64,000 bases of DNA from Gammaproteobacteria bacterium (GTDB lineage Bacteria; Pseudomonadota; Gammaproteobacteria; Steroidobacterales; Steroidobacteraceae): contig PLET01000063.1 in NCBI GenBank assembly GCA_003137095.1, positions 96,591 through 160,590 of the forward strand. Direction: 5' to 3'. The notes under the pieces were generated by a model, which made no database searches, had not been told where the DNA came from, and saw only the letters and a list, made by a program, of their open reading frames with translations. The position numbers and the translations under genes are program-made. Within the stretch, counting starts at the first letter, position 1, and every line of letters starts with the position of its first letter. Positions 43,868 through 52,641 of the stretch are shown one piece after another.

Positions 43868-44397
43868 CCGTCTATGCGCACGTCGATAGTCCGATCGGCC
43901 GGCTTTTATTGCTGGCGGATGAACGGTCGTTGTGCGGCTTGCACATGGACGTGGCGGGCCGCGAGCCGAAGGGCCGCGCCGGGTGGTTGGAGAGGCCGGA
44001 TGCGGCGCCGCTGCGGGACGCCGCCCGGCAGCTCGAGGAGTATTTCGGCGGCGCGCGCCGCCGCTTCGATCTGCCCCTCAGGCTCGAAGGCACGCCTTTT
44101 CAGCGCCGGGTGTGGCAGGCACTGCTGGACATCCCATTCGGCGACACCGAAAGCTACGGCCAGCTCGCCCGGCGGATCGGCAACCCGGGCGCCTCGCGCG
44201 CGGTCGGTCTCGCCAACAATCGCAATCCGGTCGCCATCATCGTGCCCTGTCACCGGGTGATCGGGGCGGATGGTTCGCTCACGGGCTACGGCGGAGGGCT
44301 CGATCGAAAAAGCTGGCTATTGGTGCACGAGGGCGCGGCATCGGCCCAAACCGCCCTTTGGCCGCCCTTTGGAAAAGTGGCAAAAAAAATGGCATAA
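43864..44397 (+). CDS. ogt: Methylated-DNA-[protein]-cysteine S-methyltransferase
   Basis: 177 residues from the ATG in the ATGA overlap. GTPFQRRVWQALLDIPFGDT, YGQLARRIGNPGASRAVG and the active site IIVPCHRVIGADGSLTGYGG (nucleophile Cys in PCHRVIG) are all intact. Suicide repair of O6-methylguanine and O4-methylthymine. Translationally coupled to the Ada/AlkA-type gene. The last ~20 residues (after HEGAASAQ) are not conserved. Confidence 0.95.
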   Translation: MTVYAHVDSPIGRLLLLADERSLCGLHMDVAGREPKGRAGWLERPDAAPLRDAARQLEEYFGGARRRFDLPLRLEGTPFQRRVWQALLDIPFGDTESYGQLARRIGNPGASRAVGLANNRNPVAIIVPCHRVIGADGSLTGYGGGLDRKSWLLVHEGAASAQTALWPPFGKVAKKMA

Positions 44398-44418
44398 TAA
44401 TTTCCATGAAAAATGCCA
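44390..44418 (+). promoter_or_regulatory. AT-rich promoter with inverted repeat before the vapBC-type pair
   Basis: In the only AT-rich patch of the region, TGGCAT (44390-44395) and ATGCCA (44413-44418) form a perfect inverted repeat, with CATAATAAT between as a -10-like sequence; a further TGGC lies at 44378-44381. The repeat straddles the start codon of the antitoxin gene, typical of an autoregulatory antitoxin operator. Confidence 0.5.
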
Positions 44419-44675
44419 TAAAAATGGACGCCAGCGGCCGTCTGGTTATTCCGAAGGCACTCCGCCAGCGCCTAAATCTGATGCAAAAGACGAGCTTGCG
44501 CGCCGATGTCGTGGCCGGGCGCATCGAACTCACGCCCATTGAAAGCGGCGGCGTCAATCCGTTGACCCGCAAATCCGGAATCATGGTCCTGAAACGAACC
44601 GGCGCAAAAGTTGATGCCGCCGCGGCCGTTGCCGGTGAGCGCGACGTTCTCGCGGATCGGGGCTCCCGAAGATGA
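44406..44675 (+). CDS. vapB: AbrB/SpoVT (VapB-type) antitoxin
   Basis: 89 residues. MKNAIKMDASGRLVIPKALR is the swapped-hairpin AbrB DNA-binding motif (IKMDASGRLVIPK). The C-terminal half (ELTPIESGGVNPLTRKSGIM) is the toxin-binding part. The stop overlaps the PIN-domain gene by 4 bp (ATGA), the standard VapBC layout. It neutralises the toxin and represses the operon. Confidence 0.85.
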   Translation: MKNAIKMDASGRLVIPKALRQRLNLMQKTSLRADVVAGRIELTPIESGGVNPLTRKSGIMVLKRTGAKVDAAAAVAGERDVLADRGSRR

Positions 44676-45106
44676 GCGCATATCTGGATTCCTCGGTATT
44701 GGTGGCTGCGCTTAGCGAAGACGAGCCAAACCACGAAATTTGCCTGAGTTTGTTGACCGGAAAGAAAAAGGCGGCGGCTTGGACGCACGCCATCGCCGAA
44801 GTGTTCGCCACATTGAGCGGCGGCCGGCTCGGCATCCGGGTGGCTCCCTCGGTCGCTGCAGAGCTGATCGAGCAATCAATCGCACCGCGAGTAAGGCTGT
44901 TCGACTTGGCCGCGAAAGATGTCGTTCAGGCAATCAGGGAGTCCGAGTCCGCAGGAGTACGAGGCGGCGCGATGTTCGACTTCCTGCACCTGGCCGCCGC
45001 GCGAAAGCTCAAAGCCACGGTGCTCTACACCCTCAACGTCCGCCACTTTTCCCCACTGGTGCGCAAGGGCGACCCGGCCATCGAGGGCCCGGTCAGATCA
45101 CCGTAA
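44672..45106 (+). CDS. vapC: VapC-type PIN-domain ribonuclease toxin
   Basis: 144 residues. YLDSSVLVAALSEDEPNHE has the first acidic residue (Asp6), AIAEVFATLSGGRL the second (Glu43), GGAMFDFLHLAAARK the third (Asp103), and TLNVRHFSPL carries the usual Asn of VapC. All PIN active-site residues are present, so it should be an active Mg-dependent RNase. Regulated with and by the preceding antitoxin. Confidence 0.88.
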   Translation: MSAYLDSSVLVAALSEDEPNHEICLSLLTGKKKAAAWTHAIAEVFATLSGGRLGIRVAPSVAAELIEQSIAPRVRLFDLAAKDVVQAIRESESAGVRGGAMFDFLHLAAARKLKATVLYTLNVRHFSPLVRKGDPAIEGPVRSP

Positions 45107-45129
45107 TTCCGCTGCGTGCGTCAGCGTAC

Positions 45130-45143
45130 CGACACCGGTGTCG
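45130..45143. repeat. Perfect 14-bp palindrome CGACACCGGTGTCG
   Basis: It lies between vapC and the 23-codon membrane microprotein, 40 bp before its ATG. Could be an operator for that gene or a transcription terminator stem without a T-run. Confidence 0.4.
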
Positions 45144-45182
45144 CGCGCATGATTCAATGCCGAACCCCACACGGAGATTGAC

Positions 45183-45254
45183 ATGTACATCGGCGGCGGA
45201 CTTCTTGGAACGGTTCTTGTGATTGTTTTGATCGTCTGGCTGGTGCGTCGATAA
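45183..45254 (+). CDS. 23-residue single-span membrane microprotein
   Basis: A 23-codon frame (MYIGGGLLGTVLVIVLIVWL then VRR) begins at an ATG behind GGAG (45175). One hydrophobic segment of ~18 residues with a Gly3 start and a VRR C-terminus fits a small inner-membrane protein with the C-terminus inside. Too short to be called in most gene lists. Similar very short YIGGGLLGT-type products occur in other proteobacteria, to my knowledge without known function. Confidence 0.6.
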   Translation: MYIGGGLLGTVLVIVLIVWLVRR

Positions 45255-45284
45255 CTCCCGGCGGCGCTGCCGGCTTCTCGCGCC

Positions 45285-47198
45285 CTACAACAACGTTTCT
45301 ATGGCAGCGCCAATCCCCTGGGGATCGAGACCCTGATAACCCATTTGTTGCCACTGGCCGGCGCAGCCTTCCTTGTGGGTCCCGATGTGGTGATATTTCC
45401 CCTTGAAGCCCGCTTGCAGCAGATAGCTGCCGAAGCGGCTCCCGAGACCGGTTTTGACATTCCAACCCTCCGCGACCAGCACAAACGGAGCACTCGACAG
45501 CTTTTTCATCATGTCGGCATCGACTACATTGAGGGAGGGCTTGTTGACCAGGCCGACCTTGACGCCCCGTTCCTGCAGGGAGATCACGGCGTCCAGCGCC
45601 CGGTAAACGGTCTCACCGGTCGCAACCACATACCCACCGCCCTCGGCTGCTTCACGCACGAGGTAATCCTTGCCTGGCTCGAACGGCATTCCCTGGTAGA
45701 GCGGTTTGCCCCCGATGTCGAGAATGTCCGGCACCGGGGCTCGCGTGCTGAACACGAAGCGCAGTCCCGGATCCCCATAGATGCGCTTCACGCAGGCGGC
45801 GAACTGATGTTGATCGACCGGGAAATACAGGCGCGTCGTGTCTTGCGCATGACCGGGCGTGACACCGCCGTCGGCGTACATGCCGTTGATCCCGAAGTGG
45901 CAGGTGTTGTCGCCCATGTCATCCACGCCGCTGTGGCTGAAATGCGCGAGCACGTTCGAGAAGTTGAGGCGCGCCATGGTGATCTCGCTGATGCACATTT
46001 CAAGGAACGCGCAGAACGTGCCGAATATGCCCTGTTTACCGGCTGACGAACCAAAGCCGGCCGCCGCCGAGAAATTGCCGCGCTCCATGATGCCGCCCCG
46101 GATGTAAATCTCCGGATGCTTCTCACGGATGTGGTGAAGGCCACACGACCCCTCCAGATCGTTGTCGAACACCCGAACGCTCGCGAGCCGCTGTTCCATG
46201 CTCGACGCATCGAGCAATTCATTGATGATCTTCCCGAAATCATCGCGATTCTTGCCGACGCCGCTCGATCCCTTGTACGTGAGCGGGCTCTTCTGCGGCT
46301 TGGCCGCCTTGAGCATGCCGATGGCCTCGGCGTAGCCACCGCGTTTCTCGAGATACCGGATGGCCACATCGGCTTTGACCGCGTCATGCGCCTCGGGTTT
46401 GCCTTCGACGCCTTCAATGCCCGGCGCCATCCGGCGCTTGATGATCAGTGCATGGGGGTCCTGATCGCAGAACATACGGCAGAGGTCAACGTGCAGCGCG
46501 TCAAGATCCTCGCCCATGGTCGTTTCGGTGATCAGGCCATACCCCGACAGGGTCCGGCTCAAGTCATAGCCCGTCAGGTACTCCTGCGGGTGGCCGGCAA
46601 TGGTCACATTATTGTCATCGATCATGACTTTTACATTGAGGTGCTTCGCCAACATCAAGCGGGCTGCCTCCGCGTCGTCGCCTTCCATCTGGCTGCCATC
46701 AGAGCCGAGTAGTATGACGGCCTTGCCCGGGCTTGCGAGGGCGACGCCGTTGCAAAAGGCCCAGAGGTGCCCCAGGCGTCCGGAGCTGAATTCGATCCCG
46801 GGCGTGAGGAGCTTCTCCGGATGCCCCGGCAGTGTGCTGTCGAACTCGCGATAATGCAGGAGCTTCTCCGCCGGCATGGCGCCGCTCAGCACACTCAGCA
46901 GATATTGGGTGGCGACCCGGTGTCCCGCCTCATCGTAGAAAATGGGAACGATGGGCGCGCCACCGGCGATGAATGCCCGAAGAATCATGACTTCGGGCAC
47001 CGTGTCATAGGCTCCGCCGGTGTGACCTGACAAGCCCTTGGCGCCGGCGAGCGCCGTAAAAAAGACGATCGCATCGCGACACAGCTGAATGTTGTGCCGC
47101 AACGTCGATTTCTCCGCCACGGTGAGTTCTCCGACGGCCGGATCGAGACTGAGCGGCTCGAGCGCATGCAAATCGATGGGAAACGTTTCACGGCTCAT
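45285..47198 (-). CDS. Transketolase-family protein, single-chain
   Basis: 637 residues from the ATG at 47198. Contains the thiamine diphosphate part (GSDGSQMEGDDAEAARLM, then DDNNVTIAGHPQEYL, a Gly-Asp-Gly/Asn type motif), the pyrimidine-binding part (MERGNFSAAAGFGSSAGKQG, TMARLNFSNVLAHFSHSGVD), and a transketolase C-terminal domain (VVATGETVYRALDAV, VLVAEGWNVKTGLGSR). It resembles transketolase in layout but not in the standard first motifs, so it may act on another aldehyde or sugar substrate. No pentose phosphate genes are adjacent. Confidence 0.82.
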   Translation of the reverse strand: MSRETFPIDLHALEPLSLDPAVGELTVAEKSTLRHNIQLCRDAIVFFTALAGAKGLSGHTGGAYDTVPEVMILRAFIAGGAPIVPIFYDEAGHRVATQYLLSVLSGAMPAEKLLHYREFDSTLPGHPEKLLTPGIEFSSGRLGHLWAFCNGVALASPGKAVILLGSDGSQMEGDDAEAARLMLAKHLNVKVMIDDNNVTIAGHPQEYLTGYDLSRTLSGYGLITETTMGEDLDALHVDLCRMFCDQDPHALIIKRRMAPGIEGVEGKPEAHDAVKADVAIRYLEKRGGYAEAIGMLKAAKPQKSPLTYKGSSGVGKNRDDFGKIINELLDASSMEQRLASVRVFDNDLEGSCGLHHIREKHPEIYIRGGIMERGNFSAAAGFGSSAGKQGIFGTFCAFLEMCISEITMARLNFSNVLAHFSHSGVDDMGDNTCHFGINGMYADGGVTPGHAQDTTRLYFPVDQHQFAACVKRIYGDPGLRFVFSTRAPVPDILDIGGKPLYQGMPFEPGKDYLVREAAEGGGYVVATGETVYRALDAVISLQERGVKVGLVNKPSLNVVDADMMKKLSSAPFVLVAEGWNVKTGLGSRFGSYLLQAGFKGKYHHIGTHKEGCAGQWQQMGYQGLDPQGIGAAIETLL

Positions 47199-47316
47199 AA
47201 ACCACCCTGGTGCAAAACGCCGGTCGCCCGGCGCATTGTGCTCTGATGTGCAGATCGAGTCCAAAGGCTGTCGCTTGCGGGTCTGTACGGTGGCGCACAC
47301 GACCGGGGGCTCGCAT

Positions 47317-49380
47317 CTAGATCACCGGCAGCGTCACGCTGAACCGCGCGCCTTGCGTGTCGCGATTGGTGGCGGCGGCCCGGCCGCCGTGAAATTCCGC
47401 GATCAGGCGCACGATGTACAGTCCCAATCCCAGGTGCGGTTTCTCGTCCCGGTCGGTGCGCTGTTCGAACAAGGATTCGAACAGCCGGCCGAGCATGGCC
47501 TGCGGAATCGGCGGCCCGTCGTTGGCGACCTCGAGGGTGTATTCGCCCGGCGCGCGCTGCAGACCCAGGCCGATGATCCCGCCCGGCGGACAGAAGTCCA
47601 CGGCATTCTCGACGAGCTTGTCGAGCAGCTGCACGATCAGGTCGGGCGCGCCGCGCAGGAAGCATGCATCGGGTGGCACGCTCAACTCGAAGCGCACGCC
47701 GGAAAAGCCGTCGCGATAGCCGGCCACGGCGGAGATCAGCAATTCGCGCAGATCGAAGGCGACCCGCTCGGCCTGCTTGAAGCTCTCCTCGACCCGAGCC
47801 GCGGCCCCGAGGGCGGTGAGGATGGACTGCAGCCGCAAGCTGCCCTCGCGCGCCCGGTTCAGGTACACGCGCTGCGCGCCGCCCACGCCTTCGGACTCCA
47901 GATTATCGAGCGAGGAGCGCACCACGGTGAGCGGCGTGCGCAGCTCATGGGAGAGCTTGCCGCCGAGTGTGCGCAAATAGCGGGTGTGTTCGTCGAGACG
48001 CGCAAGCAGCCGCTCGAAGCTGCGCGACAGGGCACCGATCTCGTCGGCGCGCGCGGACTCGGGCATTTGCAGGCGGATCCGGCCGTCGCTGGTCACGGCC
48101 GATTCGGCCGCGGCGCCCAGGCGGCGAATGCGCACGCCTATCCAGGTGGCGAAGCCGAAGGCGAAGGCGACCACCACTCCCGTGGCCAGCAGGGTGAGAT
48201 CGAACAGGCGCGCGAGCGCCTGATCCCGCAGGCCGACCAACTGATCGCCGGCCTGCTCGAGCACCACCGCGCCGCGCGGCTGCTGCGCAATCAGCATCGG
48301 CGCGGCGGCGGACAGCACGGCACCCGGCCCGTCGCCGATCCGCAGCCACTCGGCATCGGGGTGTCCGGCGAGCGCATGGCCGACGCTGGCAGATTCGAGC
48401 CGATCGGCGGCGGTAGACTGCTGCGGCAGGTGTGTGCTGTCCACGGCGAGGAAGCGCCGATACCAGTCCCGACCCGCCTCGCGGGATCGAGCCGCGTCGC
48501 CCGATTCGAGATCGCCGGCGACGGCGAGTTTCAAGCCGGCGGCGTCGACCACGGTGGCGCGCGTGCCGGTGCGGATGAAGGTCGCGAGCAGCTGGCCGAG
48601 TCCGGCGGGCGCGAAGAACAGCCGGCCGCCGGCCGCGTCGTCGGAAGGCGCGGCCTCGATGCCGCTGACCGGGGCGCCGGCCGGTCTACCGGTCGGCCCG
48701 ATCGCCTCGATCCGCAGCCGCGCCCCCACCAGGCTGCGCGGTATGCGCGCCTCTAGATGGTAGCCATGGGCGGTCTGCAGCCAATACGCTTGCAGCCTCG
48801 GCTCCGGCTGGACTCGATCGCCGGCCGCATCGCCCTTCTGGACGCTCTGCGCTTCGATGAGCCCGGGTGCGTGGGTGGCGAAGAAAAACGATTCGACGGC
48901 ACCGCCCGGCTCCTGTAGGGTCAGCTCGACGCGGTCGAACCGATCGCGCCCAAGATGCACATCCGCGGGTTCGGGCCGAAAATGCGGCTCGTCGACCTCC
49001 AGGTAGAGATACAAATAGCGGTCGGTGACGCCCGCCAGCATGCGCACAGGCAACAAACCCGGCGAGGCCGCCGGCAGCGGCTGCGGCGCCGTGCGCACGC
49101 CCCAATCATCGCGGTAGCCGTCGAGCAGCGGCTGAGCGAGCAGCGGATGGGCATAGACGTCGCCGCGCGCGGCATCGAAGGCGCCGACATCGTCGGGATC
49201 CCGGAACAGCCGCTGCGGCTCGGCCGACAGCGCGTTGGCGATGGTACCAGCGCTCGCAAGCAGCGCCTGCTCTTGCGAGGTGCGCAGTGCGGTTTCCAAT
49301 TCCCGCGCGTACTGGCAGCCCGCCCACGGCAGGATCAAGGTCGTGAGCGAGACCAGCAGCAGCTGAACCCGGATGCTCAC
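47317..49380 (-). CDS. pdsS: PdsS-type sensor histidine kinase
   Basis: 687 residues from a GTG whose last two bases share the TGA of the response regulator gene. N-terminal membrane segment (VSIRVQLLLVSLTTLILPWA), ~390-residue periplasmic sensor region, second membrane segment (FDLTLLATGVVVAFAFGFAT), HAMP-like stretch, then LGGKLSHELRTPLTVVRSSL (His kinase), and N- and G-boxes (LVENAVDFCPPGGI, EKPHLGLGLYIVRLIA). The pair with the regulator at 49377 matches the histidine kinase of the proteobacterial dedicated sortase system. The sortase and its target are not in the window. Confidence 0.85.
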   Translation of the reverse strand: MSIRVQLLLVSLTTLILPWAGCQYARELETALRTSQEQALLASAGTIANALSAEPQRLFRDPDDVGAFDAARGDVYAHPLLAQPLLDGYRDDWGVRTAPQPLPAASPGLLPVRMLAGVTDRYLYLYLEVDEPHFRPEPADVHLGRDRFDRVELTLQEPGGAVESFFFATHAPGLIEAQSVQKGDAAGDRVQPEPRLQAYWLQTAHGYHLEARIPRSLVGARLRIEAIGPTGRPAGAPVSGIEAAPSDDAAGGRLFFAPAGLGQLLATFIRTGTRATVVDAAGLKLAVAGDLESGDAARSREAGRDWYRRFLAVDSTHLPQQSTAADRLESASVGHALAGHPDAEWLRIGDGPGAVLSAAAPMLIAQQPRGAVVLEQAGDQLVGLRDQALARLFDLTLLATGVVVAFAFGFATWIGVRIRRLGAAAESAVTSDGRIRLQMPESARADEIGALSRSFERLLARLDEHTRYLRTLGGKLSHELRTPLTVVRSSLDNLESEGVGGAQRVYLNRAREGSLRLQSILTALGAAARVEESFKQAERVAFDLRELLISAVAGYRDGFSGVRFELSVPPDACFLRGAPDLIVQLLDKLVENAVDFCPPGGIIGLGLQRAPGEYTLEVANDGPPIPQAMLGRLFESLFEQRTDRDEKPHLGLGLYIVRLIAEFHGGRAAATNRDTQGARFSVTLPVI

Positions 49381-50066
49381 TCGACCCAGCGGTAGCCCAT
49401 GCCGTAGACGGTCTGAATCGAATCGAATGCCGGATCGACCGACTGGAATTTGCGGCGCATGCGCTTGACGTGGGAGGTGATGGTGTTGTCGTCGAGCACG
49501 ACGTTGGCGGCGTCCATCAGCTGCTGGCGGTTCTTGACGTGGCCCGGATTGCGCGCGAGCGCGTGCACGATCCAGAACTCGGTGAGGGACAGCGTCACCG
49601 GCGTGCCGTTCCAGGTGGTCTGCATCTTCTCGCCGTCGATCGACAGCGCGCCGCGGCGCACGATGTCCGCGGCATCGCCGGGGCGGCGCAGCGCGTCGAT
49701 GCGCCGGAACAGCGCGGCGACCCGCGCCGCCAGGTGCGGCAGGCTCACGTCCTTGGTCAGAAAATCGTCCGCTCCGAGGCGCAGGCCCGAGACGGCGTCC
49801 AGTTCGCTGTCGCGCGCGGTGAGAAAGATGATGGGCAGTTCGGCCGACATGGCGCGCAGGTCCCGGCACAGATCGAAGCCGCCCTCGGCCTCGTCCTCGA
49901 GCGCGATGTCGATGATGGCCAGGTCCGGCAGGCGTATCCCGAATGCCTGCATCGCCGCTTGGCGATTGCCGTAGGTCTTGACGCCGTAGCCGTTGCGGGC
50001 GAGCGATGCCGCGTAATTCTCGCGCAGGGCCGGCTCATCCTCGACGATCGCGATGTTCTTGCGCAT
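49377..50066 (-). CDS. pdsR: PdsR-type OmpR-family response regulator
   Basis: 229 residues from the ATG at 50066. Receiver: IAIVEDEPALRENYAASL, Asp in LAIIDIALEDEAEGGFDLCR, Thr in PIIFLTARDSELDAVSG, and Lys in DDFLTKDVSLPHLAA. C-terminal winged helix with LSLTEFWIVHALARNPGHVK and SHVKRMRRKFQ and the end DSIQTVYGMGYRW. It strongly resembles the response regulator of the proteobacterial dedicated sortase system. It is translationally coupled to the kinase gene (GTGA overlap). Confidence 0.85.
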   Translation of the reverse strand: MRKNIAIVEDEPALRENYAASLARNGYGVKTYGNRQAAMQAFGIRLPDLAIIDIALEDEAEGGFDLCRDLRAMSAELPIIFLTARDSELDAVSGLRLGADDFLTKDVSLPHLAARVAALFRRIDALRRPGDAADIVRRGALSIDGEKMQTTWNGTPVTLSLTEFWIVHALARNPGHVKNRQQLMDAANVVLDDNTITSHVKRMRRKFQSVDPAFDSIQTVYGMGYRWVE

Positions 50067-50244
50067 GCGCCGATCATAGCCGAAAGACCGGCCGGCGCCG
50101 CCGCGCGGCCCGTGCCCGCCACATTTGGTCATTATTGCGCCCGATTTGCGCAGCAATCCGCCCCGTCATCGGCGCCATTTGGGGCGGACAGTGTCACGCA
50201 GATGCCCCGGGGTATTCCCGCGTCCGGCACGAGAGGAGGTTCAC

Positions 50245-50445
50245 ATGCAAGGCAATTCGGCGCCGCACCCGGCGCAGCGCATCTGGTGTCCCGGTGAGGC
50301 GCCGCATAACTGGCTGACCTTCGGGCGCGTGCTCGCGGCGTGGAATGCGGGCGCCGCACGTCCCGGCGCGCTGCGCGGCTATGACTGCGTGTCGGCGCGC
50401 GCGGCGCGGCGCGCGTACGCGTGCGGCCGGTCCATCTGCCGATGA
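50245..50445 (+). CDS. Short hypothetical protein behind a strong ribosome binding site
   Basis: 66 residues (MQGNSAPHPAQRIWCPGEAP...). No recognisable domain, Arg/Ala-rich. It is listed because GAGGAGGT (50233-50240) lies 4 bases before the ATG, the strongest Shine-Dalgarno of the 50067-50517 gap, and no other gene fits there. The rest of that gap carries the divergent promoters for pdsR and the PhoB-like gene. Confidence 0.35.
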   Translation: MQGNSAPHPAQRIWCPGEAPHNWLTFGRVLAAWNAGAARPGALRGYDCVSARAARRAYACGRSICR

Positions 50446-50517
50446 ATCCATTCCCGATAATGTTAAACAAAGCGTCAACGTACTGTAACGCGGGGAATCT
50501 CTAATGGCGCGGCCGAT

Positions 50518-51243
50518 ATGCTCGCCAACGATACCCATAAGCAGATTTTGATTGTCGATCGGGATGTCGCCGCCGTGGAACCGCTTCGCCAAAAGTTGAC
50601 GGATGCGGGCTTCGCCGTGCGTGCGATCTCCGACGGCTCGGCGGCCCTGACGGCGGTGGCCGATCGGCCGCCGCATCTGGCCATCATCGATTGGAACATG
50701 CCGGGGGCCGCGGCCCTCGAGGTCATCCGCGGTGCGCGCCGGCCGCGCCAGCTGCACGCCGTCAGACTGATCATTCTGTCGGAGTTGTCGGCCGAGCAGG
50801 ACATCGTGGCGGGCTTGGATCTCGGGGCCGACGATTACATCGCCAAGCCCTACTCGCTGCGCGAGGTGGTGGCGCGCGTGTCGGCCATACTGCGCTCCCA
50901 TCCGTACGAGGATCAGAAGGCGGCATTGTGCTGCGACGATCTGGTGCTGGATGCGACGACCAATCGGGTGACCGCCAACGGCCGCTCATTGAATCTGCGC
51001 GGCGTCGAGTATCGACTGCTGGAATTCCTGATGGCGCACTCCGGCAGGACATTCAATCGCAACCAACTGCTCGCGCAGGTGTGGGGCGATGACAGCGAAG
51101 TCGACGAGCGGACCGTCGACGTCAATGTGCAGCGCTTGCGCAAGATCCTCGCCGATCCGGGTTACGGGAACTATATCCAGACCGTGCGCGGCTTCGGCTA
51201 CCGGTTCGGGGCTCCGGTCAAACTGTCGCGGCCGGCCGAGTGA
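50518..51243 (+). CDS. PhoB-like OmpR-family response regulator (orphan)
   Basis: 241 residues. Receiver domain with ILIVDRDVAAVEPL, LAIIDWNMPGA (phospho-acceptor Asp), LIILSELSAEQD and GADDYIAKPYSLREVV; winged helix with LDATTNRVTANGRSLNLRGV, YRLLEFLMAHSGRTFNRNQL and TVDVNVQRLRKILADPGYGN then QTVRGFGYRF. The overall similarity is to PhoB. No cognate kinase is next to it. The gap before it has GTCAACGTACTGTAAC at ~50473-50488, a weak Pho-box-like pair. Confidence 0.85.
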   Translation: MLANDTHKQILIVDRDVAAVEPLRQKLTDAGFAVRAISDGSAALTAVADRPPHLAIIDWNMPGAAALEVIRGARRPRQLHAVRLIILSELSAEQDIVAGLDLGADDYIAKPYSLREVVARVSAILRSHPYEDQKAALCCDDLVLDATTNRVTANGRSLNLRGVEYRLLEFLMAHSGRTFNRNQLLAQVWGDDSEVDERTVDVNVQRLRKILADPGYGNYIQTVRGFGYRFGAPVKLSRPAE

Positions 51244-51407
51244 GGCCGAAGGATCCCCGGTAAGTGGGGCCTGCGTCACGTTTCTCCCGTTCCATGCGAT
51301 GTTCCACGCGTAAGATATTCGTCTGTAAAGAAATCTTCTTGCGCAGGTCACGCGGCGGTCACACGAAGTCGCCACCGTGGCCAGCATAGGATGTAAAGGA
51401 GAACGGC

Positions 51408-52217
51408 ATGGTGGAGCGAATCGCCCCCGCACCGATGCGCCTGCGGTCGGTGTTCATATCGGACATCCATCTGGGCTTCAAAGGCTGCAGCGCCGATCTG
51501 CTGCTCGATTTCCTGCACAACGTGAATGTGGACACGCTGTTCCTGGTCGGCGACATCATCGACGTATGGAGCATGAAGAAGAACATGTTCTGGCCGCAGT
51601 CGCACAACAACGTCCTGCGCACCATTCTCGGCAAGGCGAAACGCGGCACGAAGGTCATTTTCGTGCCGGGCAATCACGACGAGGTGTTCCGCGATTTCGA
51701 CGGCGCCGTGTTCGGCAACCTCGAAATCCACAAGGAATACGTCCATGTGACGGCCGATGGTCGGCGGGTGCTGGTGCTGCACGGCGACGAGTTCGACAGC
51801 GTGGTCAAATGCAGTCCCTGGCTCGCCAAGCTCGGCAGCAGCATCTACGACGTGCTGCTCGCCGCCAATCCCTACATCAACTGGTTCCGGCGCCAGTTCG
51901 ACCTGCCGCACTGGTCGCTGTCGGCTTACCTCAAGCACAAGGCAAAGGCGGCCGTGCAATACATCGGCAGCTTCGAGGAATCGGTGGCGCTGGCGGCACG
52001 CAAGCGCGGCGTCGACACCGTGGTCTGCGGACACATCCACCGCGCCGAGATGCGCGAGATCAACGGCATCCTGTACTGCAACGACGGCGACTGGGTGGAG
52101 AGCTGCACGTCGCTGGTCGAGGACATGAACGGCCGGCTGCGCCTGATCGACTGGCCGAAGCTGCGCGAACAGATGCGCAGCCTCGAGATCGACGTGCCGG
52201 TGGAACAGGCGGCTTGA
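51408..52217 (+). CDS. LpxH-like UDP-2,3-diacylglucosamine pyrophosphatase
   Basis: 269 residues. All calcineurin-like metal motifs are present: FISDIHLG, LVGDIIDVW, PGNHDEVFR, LHGDEFDS and CGHIHRAEM. The layout and the WSMKKNMFWP stretch place it with the LpxH-like (LpxH2) enzymes that cut UDP-2,3-diacylglucosamine to lipid X in lipid A synthesis. Preceded by a ~165-bp gap with AAGGAG at 51397. No other lpx gene is near. Confidence 0.85.
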   Translation: MVERIAPAPMRLRSVFISDIHLGFKGCSADLLLDFLHNVNVDTLFLVGDIIDVWSMKKNMFWPQSHNNVLRTILGKAKRGTKVIFVPGNHDEVFRDFDGAVFGNLEIHKEYVHVTADGRRVLVLHGDEFDSVVKCSPWLAKLGSSIYDVLLAANPYINWFRRQFDLPHWSLSAYLKHKAKAAVQYIGSFEESVALAARKRGVDTVVCGHIHRAEMREINGILYCNDGDWVESCTSLVEDMNGRLRLIDWPKLREQMRSLEIDVPVEQAA

Positions 52218-52390
52218 ACCGCGGCCGCACCGCCGACCGGCGCCGGGGACGCGGTGCGCGGCACCAGGGATACCGGGCCCGCAGTCCACGACGGCCCGGC
52301 TCCCCGGCTTTAAAGAAATTGCCGCATGACTGTCCGCGAACGGTCATCTTGGGCGTGCAGGATCATGGCCTGAGGAGCGGAGATCAGGGT

Positions 52391-52630
52391 ATGAGTGGTT
52401 CCGACACCGACATGGATTCGCAACTGTCCGCACTGGAAGCGGAATGGGGTCTGGCCTATGAGGACGGCATGCGCGCACGCGCCGACTATCAATCGCTGGC
52501 GGGCGGGCGCCGGGCGACTGCCGAGGTGCTGGACGCGGCGCGTGAGCGCCTGGACCGCGCCGAGGCGCTGAAGGCGCACATCATGACGAAGATCGAGCGG
52601 TTGGAGTACAGCATCCTCAGTCTCGATTGA
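52391..52630 (+). CDS. Small coiled-coil protein
   Basis: 79 residues, predominantly charged helix (DSQLSALEAEWGLAYEDGMR, then ATAEVLDAARERLDRAEALK). Very likely a parallel coiled coil, no known domain. The following frame at 52642 looks like a broken relative with a similar helical pattern, so the pair may be paralogues. Function unknown. Confidence 0.6.
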   Translation: MSGSDTDMDSQLSALEAEWGLAYEDGMRARADYQSLAGGRRATAEVLDAARERLDRAEALKAHIMTKIERLEYSILSLD

Positions 52631-52641
52631 CCCGGGGGGAA

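Noticed and set aside
50470-50495. Pho box upstream of the PhoB-like regulator
   Set aside because: Only one of the two direct repeats is a decent match, so it is noted but not called a feature.
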